From: Embleya sp045207655
GTDB taxonomy: Bacteria > Actinomycetota > Actinomycetes > Streptomycetales > Streptomycetaceae
Assembly: GCF_045207655.1 (NCBI RefSeq)
Contig: NZ_CP108784.1
Span: 5,766,001-5,830,000, forward strand
Length of the DNA: 64,000 bases
Direction of reading: 5' to 3'
Shown here piece after piece: positions 32,833 through 40,819 of this stretch. The number at the start of each line of letters is the position of its first letter. Position 1 is the stretch's first letter. The translations under genes and the position numbers were made by a program. The notes under the pieces were generated by a model. That model was not told the DNA's origin, searched no databases, and saw nothing but the letters and a program-made list of their open reading frames with translations.

Positions 32833-33045
32833 TCAGCGCAGCGGATCCGGCAACGTGTACAGCGTCACCAGCACGACCCGATCACCCGTGGCGTCCATGG
32901 TCATCCGCACCCGCTGACCGGGGCGCAGGAACCGCATTCCGCCGGCGTCGAACGCCGCCGCGTCGAAGGGCACGGGAGAGCCGTCGTCGAGCAGCACGAC
33001 GCCCTCTCGCGAGTCGGTTTCGAAGGTGTACACGGTCCCCTGCAT
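32833..33045 (-). CDS. cold-shock-domain-like small protein
   Basis: 70 aa. The pattern GTVYTFETDSREGVVLLDDG, then PFDAAAFDAGGMRFLRPGQR, and VRM follows the cold-shock OB-fold layout (G-x-V-x-x-F ... D-D-G ... A-F ... L-x-x-G-Q-R-V). The aromatic RNA-binding motifs are not kept (KGFGFI is replaced by REGVVLL, and VFVH by VPFD), so nucleic acid binding is doubtful. ATG 33045. It ends close to the hupS terminator and lies just after cofC on the same strand (78 bases apart). Confidence 0.7.
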   Translation of the reverse strand: MQGTVYTFETDSREGVVLLDDGSPVPFDAAAFDAGGMRFLRPGQRVRMTMDATGDRVVLVTLYTLPDPLR

Positions 33046-33123
33046 GACCCCATTCTCGCCTGTCCGTCACCTGTCACCCACCGCCGCCGCGACCGCACGC
33101 ACCGCCGTCGATCCGACGCGGCG

Positions 33124-33843
33124 TCAGGAGGCGGCCGCACGCGGCAGAAACGGTACGGACGGGAGCAGCGCGGCGGTGGCCGCACCGACGCCCAGCGTGA
33201 TCGCGGCCCGCAGATCCTCGCCGGTGTCCACGTCCCGACGCACCGAATCCACGTCGTAGGGCGTGAGTTCGACCGCCCCCGAGGCCAGGTGCCGGGCCCG
33301 GGAGGGGCCGCCGAAGCCGGGCGCGAGCGGGACGCCGGCCGCGGCCGCGAGCAACGTGGTGCCCACACCCGCCGCGTCCGCCAGGAACGCCCGCGGCGCG
33401 CGCGTCGCGGCGGCCAGCACCCGATCCAACTCCCGGGTCCGCAACGCCGGAAGATCGGCGGACAGCGCGGCCACCCCGGTCCGCGGCCGGCGCTCGCCGG
33501 CCACCCGGGCGCCGTGCGCGAGCGCGGCGTTCAGGCCGCCGCCGACGTCGGCGACCACGTCCGCGCCCAGCGCGCGGATCGCCGCCGCGACCCGCGCGTC
33601 GTCGGTGACCACGAGCACGCCGTGCACGCGAGCGCAGGCCAGGGCCGCCCGAACGGTGTCCAGGGCGAAGGCGAGGGCGAGTTCGGGGCGATGGCCGGGA
33701 CCGATCGTGCCGGCGAGGCGGCTCTTGGCGATCGACAGCGGTTTCACCGGCACCACGAGCCGCCACGAGCGCGTGCCGGAGGAAGCGGGACGCGCGTCGC
33801 CGGCGGGCCGGCGCCGGGCGGTGGAATCCGTCGCGGGGGACAT
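33124..33843 (-). CDS. cofC: phospholactate/phosphoenolpyruvate guanylyltransferase (F420 synthesis)
   Basis: 239 aa. CofC/FbiD activates 2-phospholactate or PEP with GTP for assembly of coenzyme F420. Visible motifs are VVPVKPLSIAKSRLAG (nucleotide-binding loop), VLVVTDDARVAAAIR, GGGLNAALAHG and VAALSADLPALRTRELDRVL (metal-binding Asp). It has an N-terminal extension of about 26 residues rich in Arg/Ala. ATG 33843 was chosen because aggatc precedes it and it removes an unconserved upstream extension. Divergent from plsC across 250 bases that contain a tandem repeat. An LLM-type enzyme, possibly F420-dependent, lies at 57.9 kb. Confidence 0.88.
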   Translation of the reverse strand: MSPATDSTARRRPAGDARPASSGTRSWRLVVPVKPLSIAKSRLAGTIGPGHRPELALAFALDTVRAALACARVHGVLVVTDDARVAAAIRALGADVVADVGGGLNAALAHGARVAGERRPRTGVAALSADLPALRTRELDRVLAAATRAPRAFLADAAGVGTTLLAAAAGVPLAPGFGGPSRARHLASGAVELTPYDVDSVRRDVDTGEDLRAAITLGVGAATAALLPSVPFLPRAAAS

Positions 33844-33948
33844 CGGCAAGATCCTCGCATCCGTACCGTAAGCCCATATCCTCGTCGGTCGACGAGGACG
33901 TTTCTCGACAATGCGGAAGGCCCGGGGGAAACTGTGGGGTCCGCCGTA

Positions 33949-33981
33949 CAGAATCGATGTTCCGCCAGAATCGATGTTCCG
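33949..33981. repeat. tandem 16-bp direct repeat between cofC and plsC
   Basis: CAGAATCGATGTTCCG occurs at 33949-33964 and again at 33966-33981 (17-base period). A related inverted element GGAACGTCGATG (33994-34005) follows. Two turns of helix apart, these could be operator half-sites for the divergent genes. Confidence 0.55.
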
Positions 33982-34096
33982 TGCTTCTCGCGGGGAACGT
34001 CGATGGTGTGAGGAGCGACACGGCGGCGGAAACATCGAGGCGGGACTTTCGCGTCGACACGCACGGATCTGAAACACATGAACGGGAGGAACGCCG

Positions 34097-35065
34097 GTGG
34101 CCCGCCGAAGGATCGGTTTCTGGTACCGCCTGGCGGTCGTGGTGATCAAGCCCCTGCTGTTGTTGTTCACGAAACGCGACTGGCGGGGCACCGAGAACAT
34201 CCCGACGTCGGGCGGGTTCGTCACGGCGGTGAACCACATCTCCTATGTCGACCCGCTGACCTACGCGCACTATCAATACGACAGCGGCCGGGTGCCGCGT
34301 TTCCTGGCCAAATCCGGCCTGTTCAAGATCCCGTTCGTGGGTCGGGTGCTGGCCGGCGCCGGCCAGATCCCGGTCTACCGGGACTCCGCCGACGCCGCGC
34401 TCGCGTTCCGCGCGGCCGTGGAGGCGGTCGAGAAGGGCGAGTGCGTCGCGGTCTACCCGGAGGGCACGATCACCCGGGACAAGGCGCTGTGGCCGATGCC
34501 GGGCAAGACCGGCGCGGCGCGGATCGCGCTGACCACCGGCGCCCCGGTGATCCCGGTGGCCCAGTGGGGCGCGCACGAGTTGTTGCCGCCGTACGGCAAG
34601 CGACCGCGTCTGCTGCCGCGCAAGACGATGCACGTGCTGGCCGGGCCGCCGGTGGACCTGGACGAGTTCCGCGGGCGCGAGCTGACCGCGGACGTGTTGC
34701 GCGGAGCGACCGACCGGATCATGGAGGCGGTGACCGAACTGCTCGCCGAGCTGCGCGAGGAGCCCGCTCCGCCGAACGCCGGCGTCCGCAAGACCTCCGG
34801 CCGCAAGGGCGAGGACGAGGGCGAGGCACCGGCCGAGATCGAGCCGAGTCGAGAGGTGCCGGGCGGCACCGACCCGATCGGGTCCACCGCGCCGGAGCCG
34901 GCGCACGCCGAGCCGCCGCGCACCGCGACCCCCAGGGTCGAGGTCGGCAAGGTCGAGGTGCCCAGGGTCGAGGTCCCGACCGGGGCCGAGGCGGCGAAGA
35001 CCGAGACCGAACGGCCCGCGGGCGAGCGCGCCGGCACCGAGCACACCGAGGATGGCCGCGCATGA
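34097..35065 (+). CDS. plsC: 1-acylglycerol-3-phosphate acyltransferase (PlsC family)
   Basis: 322 aa. The catalytic NHISYVD (the H-x4-D motif) near residue 52, the substrate-binding segment YPEGTITRD and the PLSC block VIPVAQWGAHELLP are present. It transfers an acyl chain to lysophosphatidic acid at the inner membrane; the hydrophobic start (LAVVVIKPLLLLF) supports membrane association. The C-terminal 100 residues are disordered with repeated VEV motifs (VEVGKVEVPRVEVP). GTG 34097 has a gggagga site. Its stop overlaps the gpsA start as ATGA, joining two steps of phospholipid synthesis. Confidence 0.92.
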   Translation: MARRRIGFWYRLAVVVIKPLLLLFTKRDWRGTENIPTSGGFVTAVNHISYVDPLTYAHYQYDSGRVPRFLAKSGLFKIPFVGRVLAGAGQIPVYRDSADAALAFRAAVEAVEKGECVAVYPEGTITRDKALWPMPGKTGAARIALTTGAPVIPVAQWGAHELLPPYGKRPRLLPRKTMHVLAGPPVDLDEFRGRELTADVLRGATDRIMEAVTELLAELREEPAPPNAGVRKTSGRKGEDEGEAPAEIEPSREVPGGTDPIGSTAPEPAHAEPPRTATPRVEVGKVEVPRVEVPTGAEAAKTETERPAGERAGTEHTEDGRA

Positions 35066-36066
35066 CGCGCTGCGCGGTATTCGGCATGGGTTCCTGGGGG
35101 ACCGCCTTCTCGATCGTGCTCGCCGAGGCGGGCTGCGACGTGGTGATGTGGGGCCGGCGCCCGGAAATGGCCGACGCGATCAACGCGCGGCACGAGAACG
35201 ACGAGTATCTGCCCGGGATCGCGCTGCCGACCGGGATCCAGGCCACCACCGACCCGGCGAAGGCGGCCGAGGGCGCGGAGTTCGTGGTCTTCTCGGTGCC
35301 CTCCCAGACGCTGCGCGGCAACCTCACCGCGTGGGCGCCGCTGCTGCCCGACGACGCGATCCTGGTCAGCTTGATGAAGGGCGTCGAGCTGGGCACCGCG
35401 AACCGGATGAGCGAGGTGATCCGCGAGGTCACCGGCGTGTCCGAGGGCCGGATCGCGGTGGTCAGCGGGCCCAACCTGGCGATGGAGATCGCCCAGCGCC
35501 AGCCCGCCGCGAGCGTGGTGGCGTGTACCGACGAAGAGGTCGCCCGGCGGCTCCAGGAGGCCAGCCACACGCCCTACTTCCGCCCGTACACGAACACCGA
35601 CGTGGTCGGCTGCGAACTCGGCGGCGCGGTCAAGAACGTGATCGCGCTCGCCGTGGGGATGGCGGACGGCATGGGCATGGGCGACAACACCAAGGCGACG
35701 CTGATCACCCGGGGACTGGCCGAGACGGCCCGGCTGGGTGCCGCGATGGGCGCCGACGCGCACACCTTCGCGGGCCTGGCGGGCCTCGGCGACCTGGTGG
35801 CCACCTGCACGTCGCCGCTGTCGCGCAACCGCACCTTCGGCGAGAAGATCGGCCGGGGCATGCCGATCGAGGAGGCGGTGCGGGACAGCCGGCAGATCGC
35901 CGAGGGCTTCAAGTCCTGCGAGTCGGTGCAGACGCTCGCACGCCGGTACGGCGTCGAGATGCCGATCACCGACGTGGTGGTCTCGATCATGCACGGCGGC
36001 AAGCCCCCGTCGGTCGGCATGGCCCTGCTCTCGCGCTCCGCCAAGCCCGAACGCTACGAGTCGTAA
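35062..36066 (+). CDS. gpsA: NAD(P)-dependent glycerol-3-phosphate dehydrogenase
   Basis: 334 aa. It makes sn-glycerol-3-phosphate for phospholipids. The nucleotide-binding motif VFGMGSWGTAFSIVLAEAG lies at the very start. The catalytic lysine is in ELGGAVKNVIALAVGMADGM, and the C-terminal block carries GLAGLGDLVATCTSPLSRNR. It is translationally coupled to plsC by an ATGA overlap, so both acylation and backbone supply are on one transcript. Confidence 0.96.
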   Translation: MTRCAVFGMGSWGTAFSIVLAEAGCDVVMWGRRPEMADAINARHENDEYLPGIALPTGIQATTDPAKAAEGAEFVVFSVPSQTLRGNLTAWAPLLPDDAILVSLMKGVELGTANRMSEVIREVTGVSEGRIAVVSGPNLAMEIAQRQPAASVVACTDEEVARRLQEASHTPYFRPYTNTDVVGCELGGAVKNVIALAVGMADGMGMGDNTKATLITRGLAETARLGAAMGADAHTFAGLAGLGDLVATCTSPLSRNRTFGEKIGRGMPIEEAVRDSRQIAEGFKSCESVQTLARRYGVEMPITDVVVSIMHGGKPPSVGMALLSRSAKPERYES

Positions 36067-36269
36067 CCACCGTCGCCCGTCGTGACCACCGTCGCCGGCC
36101 GGACCCGCGCTCTCCGCCCGGCCGGCGACGAGACGCGACGGCGACGCGACACAGGCGAGGTGACCCGGGCGGCGACGAGGCACGGCGGGGGCACGCCGGC
36201 GGCGCAACGCCGGGCGCCCGGCGGGCAATAACCCCGTTCGAACGGCGGGCGGGATAGGGTCGTCCGACC

Positions 36270-37412
36270 ATGAACGACGTTTCCGCCACCCCGCACCCCT
36301 CCTCGCGCCCCCGCGTCGCGGTCGTCTTCGGCGGCCGCAGCTCCGAACACGCGATCTCCTGCGTCACCGCCGGCAGCGTGCTGGCCGCGATCGACCGCTC
36401 CAAGTACGACGTGCTGCCGATCGGCATCGGCACCGACGGGCGCTGGATGCTCGTCGACGACGACCCGGAACGGCTGGCGATCCGCGGCGACAGGTTGCCC
36501 TCGGTGACCGACGTCGCGGAGTCCACCGCCGCCGTCGTACTCGCGGCCGATCCCACGGCACGCGAGATCACCGTGCTCGAACCCGGCGCGCTGCCCAAGC
36601 TGCTCGGCGAGGTCGACGTGGTCTTCCCGCTCCTGCACGGCCCCTACGGCGAGGACGGCACGTTCCAGGGCTTCCTGGAACTGGCCCAGGTCCCCTACGT
36701 CGGATCCGGCGTGTTCGCCAGCGCGGTGAGCATGGACAAGGAGTACATGAAGGCCCTGTTCGCCGGCTTCGGCCTGCCCTCCGGCCCGTACGCCACGGTC
36801 CGCCCCCGGGAATGGGAGCGCGATCCGGCCGCGGTGCGCGAGGCGGTGTCCTCGCTGGGCTTCCCGGTGTTCGTCAAGCCGGCCCGCGCGGGCTCCAGCA
36901 TGGGCATCACCAAGGTGCACCGGATCCAGGACCTGGACGCGGCGATCGAGGAAGCCCGCCGGCACGATCCCAAGGTGATCGTCGAGGGCATGCTGACGGG
37001 CCGTGAGATCGAGTGCGGCGTCCTGGAGTTCGAGGACGGGCCGCGGGCGAGCATGCCCGCGGAGATCCGGGTCGGCGGCGAGCACGAGTTCTACGACTTC
37101 GCCGCGAAGTACCTGCCGGACAACGGCACCGAACTGGACGTGCCCGCGGCGCTGACGAAGGAGCAGACCGCCGAGGTGCAGCGACTCGCGGTGGCCGCCT
37201 TCGAGGCGCTGTCCTGCGAGGGCCTGGCCCGGGTGGACTTCTTCCTGCTGGAGAACGGCCACTTCGTGATCAACGAGGTCAACACCATGCCGGGCTTCAC
37301 GCCGGTGTCGATGTACCCGAGCATGTGGCAGGCGACCGGCGTGGACTACGCGGAGCTGGTCGACCGGCTGATCCAGGCCGCGCTGCGGCGGCCCAACGCG
37401 CTGCTGCGCTAG
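36270..37412 (+). CDS. ddlA: D-alanine--D-alanine ligase
   Basis: 380 aa. It joins two D-alanines with ATP for peptidoglycan. The ATP-grasp elements are present: VFGGRSSEHAISC, SAVSMDKEYMK, VKPARAGSSMGI, ARVDFFLLENGHFVINEVNT and the metal site NEVNTMPGFTP. The residues that set D-Ala rather than D-Lac use are kept: Glu in SSEHAIS, Ser in SMDK and Tyr in AAKY, so no sign of a VanA-like depsipeptide ligase. ATG 36270. The 200 bases after gpsA hold only a short direct repeat (ACCACCGTCGCC twice, 36066-36094). Confidence 0.95.
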   Translation: MNDVSATPHPSSRPRVAVVFGGRSSEHAISCVTAGSVLAAIDRSKYDVLPIGIGTDGRWMLVDDDPERLAIRGDRLPSVTDVAESTAAVVLAADPTAREITVLEPGALPKLLGEVDVVFPLLHGPYGEDGTFQGFLELAQVPYVGSGVFASAVSMDKEYMKALFAGFGLPSGPYATVRPREWERDPAAVREAVSSLGFPVFVKPARAGSSMGITKVHRIQDLDAAIEEARRHDPKVIVEGMLTGREIECGVLEFEDGPRASMPAEIRVGGEHEFYDFAAKYLPDNGTELDVPAALTKEQTAEVQRLAVAAFEALSCEGLARVDFFLLENGHFVINEVNTMPGFTPVSMYPSMWQATGVDYAELVDRLIQAALRRPNALLR

Positions 37413-37427
37413 AACCCGTGCGCACGC

Positions 37428-37455
37428 AGGGGCGGTCGACCTCCCGGCCGCCCCT
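37428..37455. terminator. terminator between ddlA and the DUF3515 gene
   Basis: AGGGGCGG (37428-37435) pairs with CCGCCCCT (37448-37455) between two convergent genes, overlapping the last base of the minus-strand gene. Confidence 0.55.
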
Positions 37456-37964
37456 TACGCGTTGCTCAGGTCCAGGGTGGCCGGCACCGTGCGGGCGACC
37501 GCGTCGGCGACGTCGACGAGCGGCGCGGCCGGCTCGGCGAACTTCTTCGGGACGGTCATCTCGACGTTGGCCCGCCGATAGACCGTGGTGAACCGCACTC
37601 CGTCGGCGTACCTCGCGAAGGCCCAGGTCACGCCGTTGACCTCGACCGAGTCGACCGGCTCGGAACCGGCCTTGGCCGGATCGACCACGCGCAGCGACGC
37701 GGGCAGGCCCACGCCGCAGCGCAACACGATGGCCGGATCGCCCCACGCGGCGGTCAGGGTGGACTCGGGAGAGATCTTCCGCGCCCCGGCGTCCATCACC
37801 TTCGCCGGGAGCGCGTCGTGCAGCGCCCGGCACGCGTCGGCCGCGGCCCCCGGCGGCGGGGTCGGCACCGCGACCCGGACCGGACCCGATCCGTCGCCGC
37901 CGCACCCCACCGCCGTCAGCATGGTGACCGGGAGCAGGCAGGCGATCAGTCGAGTGGGGCGCAC
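37455..37964 (-). CDS. DUF3515 lipoprotein
   Basis: 169 aa. It begins with a short basic stretch and a hydrophobic signal (RLIACLLPVTMLTAVGCGG) with a cysteine after G, a plausible lipobox. The mature part contains ACRALHDALPAKV, SPESTLTAAWGDPAIVLRCG and VNGVTWAFARY, which I associate with DUF3515, an actinobacterial family of unknown function usually beside ddl and thiL. GTG 37964 is preceded by aggatcgagg. Confidence 0.8.
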   Translation of the reverse strand: MRPTRLIACLLPVTMLTAVGCGGDGSGPVRVAVPTPPPGAAADACRALHDALPAKVMDAGARKISPESTLTAAWGDPAIVLRCGVGLPASLRVVDPAKAGSEPVDSVEVNGVTWAFARYADGVRFTTVYRRANVEMTVPKKFAEPAAPLVDVADAVARTVPATLDLSNA

Positions 37965-38048
37965 GGCCTCGATCCTAGTGCCGTGCCCGGCAACGCTTGC
38001 CGGGCACGGCACCGGGTCGCGCCCGCGCCGGGTCGCTCTCGGGGGGTC

Positions 38049-38285
38049 TCACCCCAGGTTGACCACCGGACACGTCAGGGTGCGGGTGATGCCGTCGATG
38101 CGCTGCACCTCGGCGACCACCATGCGGCCCAACTGGTCGACGTCGGCGGCCTCGGCCCGCACGATCACGTCGTAGGGGCCCGTGACGTCGTCCGCCCGGG
38201 TCACCCCCGGCAGCTCGGCGATGCGTCGGGCCACCGAAGCCGAACGGCCGACCTCGGTCTGGATCAGGATGTATGCCTGTACCAC
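38049..38285 (-). CDS. stand-alone Lrp/AsnC ligand-binding domain protein
   Basis: 78 aa, essentially one RAM domain (VQAYILIQTEVGRSASVARR, GVTRADDVTGPYDVIVRAEA, VQRIDGITRTLTCPVV). It has no helix-turn-helix, so it cannot bind DNA itself. Such proteins may bind amino acids and form oligomers with full-length Lrp proteins. GTG 38285 has gggagg upstream; the neighbouring GTG at 38288 is equally possible. Confidence 0.85.
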   Translation of the reverse strand: MVQAYILIQTEVGRSASVARRIAELPGVTRADDVTGPYDVIVRAEAADVDQLGRMVVAEVQRIDGITRTLTCPVVNLG

Positions 38286-38460
38286 CACGGCCTCCCGGCG
38301 CGCAGGATGATGGGATCTTGACGTGATCCCCGCTGCTGCGACCATTGTCGGCCCGGCGGGGCTTCGGCGACCACAGCGGGAGCCGATGGATCACGGCCGA
38401 ACACGGTGAACACGGTGAACGAGGCGGATCAGGGCTGATGGGCATGGCAGGAGAGCGGCG

Positions 38461-39414
38461 ATGAGCGGGACGCTTGGCGATCTCGGCGAGTTCGGCCTGA
38501 TCGGGGCGCTGGTCGCCCGCGTGCCCACGGGGCCGCACGTGTCCCTGGGGCCGGGCGACGACGCCGCCGTGGTCGCCGCCGCCGACGGGCGCGTGGTGGC
38601 CACCATGGACCTGCTCGTCGAGGGTCGGCACTTTCGGCGGGACTGGTCCACCGCGTACGACGTGGGCCGCAAGGCCGCCGCGCAGAACCTGGCCGACGTC
38701 GCGGCGATGGGCGCGGTGCCCACGGCGCTGCTGATCGGCCTGTGCGGACCGCCGGACCTGCCCACCGGGTGGGCGCTGGAGCTGTACGACGGCCTGCGCG
38801 ACGAGTGCGCGGTGGTCGGCGCGGGCGTGGCGGGCGGCGACGTGGTCGGCGGCGAGACCGTCACCGTCGCGGTGACCGCGCTGGGCGACCTCCAGGGCCG
38901 CGCTCCCGTGGTCCGCTCCGGCGCCCGGCCCGGCGACGTGCTCGCGGTCGCGGGCTGGCTGGGCTGGTCGGCCGCCGGGCTGGCGATACTGGGCCACGGA
39001 CACCGCGCGCCGCGCGCGTTCGTGGAGGCGCACCGCCGGCCCGAGCCGCCCTACGACGCCGGCCCCGGCGCGGCGATACTCGGCGCGACCTCGATGATCG
39101 ACGTCAGCGACGGCCTGCTCGCCGACATGGGCCACCTCTCGCGCGCCTCCGAAGTGCGGATCGACATCCTCTCCGGCCGGCTGGACGTGCCCGCGCAGAT
39201 GCGCGACGTGGCCCGCGCGCTGGGCGCCGACCCGCTGCACTGGGTGCTCACCGGCGGCGAGGACCACGCCCTGGTCGCCACCTTCCCGGCGGGCACCGCG
39301 CTGCCCGCGCGCTGGCGGGTGATCGGGCGGGTGCACGCCGGCCGCGGCGTCACCGTCGACGGCCGGGACCCGGGCCTGGCGGGCGGATGGGACCACTTCG
39401 GGCGCGGTCGATAG
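38461..39414 (+). CDS. thiL: thiamine-monophosphate kinase
   Basis: 317 aa. It phosphorylates thiamine monophosphate to the active diphosphate. PurM-like fold: LGPGDDAAVVAAADG (metal/ATP-binding aspartates), MDLLVEGRHFRRDW, GRKAAAQNLADVAAMGAVPT, MIDVSDGLLADMGHL and VLTGGEDHALVATFP. ATG 38461 follows ggagagcgg. thiD follows after 31 bases, so the two thiamine genes probably form an operon. No TPP riboswitch was seen upstream. Confidence 0.95.
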   Translation: MSGTLGDLGEFGLIGALVARVPTGPHVSLGPGDDAAVVAAADGRVVATMDLLVEGRHFRRDWSTAYDVGRKAAAQNLADVAAMGAVPTALLIGLCGPPDLPTGWALELYDGLRDECAVVGAGVAGGDVVGGETVTVAVTALGDLQGRAPVVRSGARPGDVLAVAGWLGWSAAGLAILGHGHRAPRAFVEAHRRPEPPYDAGPGAAILGATSMIDVSDGLLADMGHLSRASEVRIDILSGRLDVPAQMRDVARALGADPLHWVLTGGEDHALVATFPAGTALPARWRVIGRVHAGRGVTVDGRDPGLAGGWDHFGRGR

Positions 39415-39445
39415 GCGCGCTCGCGGCGTGGATAGGCTGCCCGAC

Positions 39446-40246
39446 ATGGTGCAGACTCCTCCACGCGTGCTGACGGTGGCCGGCTCCGACTCCGGCGGTG
39501 GCGCCGGGATCCAGGCCGACCTCAAGACGATGCTGGCCCACGGCGTGCACGGGATGAGTGTGATCGCGGCGGTGACCGCGCAGAACTCGCTCGGCGTGCA
39601 GGGCTACTGGGAACTGCCGGCGGAGGCCGTCCGGGCGCAGTTCCGCAGCGTCGTGGACGACATCGGCGTCCAGGCGATCAAGACCGGCATGCTCGCGTCG
39701 CCGAACCTGGTGGCGGTGGTCGCGGCCCTGCTCGCCGAGGTGTCCGTGCCGGTGGTGGTCGACCCGGTGGCCTCCTCCAAGCACGGCGACACCCTGCTCG
39801 CGAACGAGGCGCTGGAGACGCTGCGCACCCGCCTGCTGCCGGTCGCCACGGTGGTCACGCCCAACCTGTACGAGGTCGAGCTGCTGACCGGCCACAAGGT
39901 GCGCGAACGGGCCGACATGCGCGGCGCGGCCGAGGCGGTGCTGGCGTTCGGTCCGCGCTGGGCCCTGGTCAAGGGCGGACACCTGGAGGGCGAGCCCGCC
40001 GACCTGCTCTTCGACGGCACCCACGAGCACTGGTTCACCAGCCCGCGCTACGACAACCGGCACACCCACGGCACCGGCTGCACGCTGGCGAGCGCGATCG
40101 CCTCGCGCCTGGCCGTCGGCGACACCGTGCCGGACGCGGTCGCCGCCGCGAAGGACTACGTCACCGGCGCGATCCGGGCGGGCTTCCCGCTGGGCGAGGG
40201 GATCGGGCCGGTCGACCACGCGTGGCGATGGCGCGAGGAGTTCTGA
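39446..40246 (+). CDS. thiD: hydroxymethylpyrimidine/phosphomethylpyrimidine kinase
   Basis: 266 aa. It phosphorylates the pyrimidine precursor of thiamine twice. Ribokinase-like motifs: VAGSDSGGGAGIQADLKTML, AVTAQNSLGVQ, KTGMLASPNLV, VDPVASSKHGDTLL, VTPNLYEVELLTG and the anion hole THGTGCTLASAIAS. ATG 39446 was preferred over an in-frame GTG at 39428 because ggatagg lies upstream. It ends before two strong hairpins shared with convergent rpmB. Confidence 0.94.
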   Translation: MVQTPPRVLTVAGSDSGGGAGIQADLKTMLAHGVHGMSVIAAVTAQNSLGVQGYWELPAEAVRAQFRSVVDDIGVQAIKTGMLASPNLVAVVAALLAEVSVPVVVDPVASSKHGDTLLANEALETLRTRLLPVATVVTPNLYEVELLTGHKVRERADMRGAAEAVLAFGPRWALVKGGHLEGEPADLLFDGTHEHWFTSPRYDNRHTHGTGCTLASAIASRLAVGDTVPDAVAAAKDYVTGAIRAGFPLGEGIGPVDHAWRWREEF

Positions 40247-40262
40247 GCGGCGCACGAACACC

Positions 40263-40305
40263 AACACGAACGGGCCCGCGCCGACGGCGCGGACCCGTTC
40301 GTGTT
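40263..40305 (+). terminator. thiLD terminator
   Basis: AACACGAACGGG (40263-40274) pairs with CCCGTTCGTGTT (40294-40305), with an inner stem CCGCGCC-GAC-GGCGCGG (40276-40292): a nearly continuous stem of about 19 pairs. Confidence 0.75.
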
Positions 40306-40327
40306 CGTGCGGCCGTCCCGGACGAGC

Positions 40328-40365
40328 CGAAGGGCCGGTCCACCCTGGGGTGAACCGGCCCTTCG
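40328..40365 (-). terminator. rpmB terminator
   Basis: CGAAGGGCCGGT (40328-40339) and ACCGGCCCTTCG (40354-40365), perfect 12-bp arms just beyond the rpmB stop. Confidence 0.7.
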
Positions 40366-40384
40366 ATGTCGAGCGATCGAGCAA

Positions 40385-40570
40385 CTAGCGGGAAACCTTG
40401 CCCGCCTTGATGCAAGAGGTGCAGACATTGAGGCGCTTCGGCGTGGCACCAACCATCGCGCGCACCGTCTGGATGTTGGGGTTCCAGCGACGGGGCGTCC
40501 GGCGGTGAGAGTGCGAAATGCTGTTGCCGAAGCCCGGCCCCTTGCCGCAGACGTCGCAGTTGGCAGCCAC
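40385..40570 (-). CDS. rpmB: ribosomal protein L28 (zinc-ribbon form)
   Basis: 61 aa. L28 family: GPGFGNSISHSHRRTPRRWN and NIQTVRAMVGATPKRLNVCT. Two C-x-x-C pairs (CDVC, CTSC) make this the zinc-binding form; Streptomyces species often have a second copy without cysteines that is used when zinc is short. GTG 40570, with ggag upstream. Confidence 0.95.
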   Translation of the reverse strand: MAANCDVCGKGPGFGNSISHSHRRTPRRWNPNIQTVRAMVGATPKRLNVCTSCIKAGKVSR

Positions 40571-40819
40571 GGGAACACTCCAAAGACGAATGGGAATTGC
40601 GTACGAACACGTGCCGGCGAATGCCGGACAACCGCAGAAGAGTAACCGACGAACCGTGCGATGCGCGAACCCGGGATGATCCGGGCATAGGCGATCAGCC
40701 GATCTCGTCATGCTTCCCGCCAAGCCTAACCCATCCGGGTGGGCCGCTTTACCGCTCCCCGTCTCGATAACGTGGCCGGCGGACGGGACGCGCACAACGG
40801 ATTCGTACAGGAGGTGGGC

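Noticed and set aside
37075..37125. Possible VanA-like D-Ala-D-Lac specificity of the Ddl protein, suggested by DFAAKY
   Set aside because: The specificity Tyr (AAKY) and its Glu and Ser partners are all kept, so a normal D-Ala-D-Ala ligase is the simpler reading.
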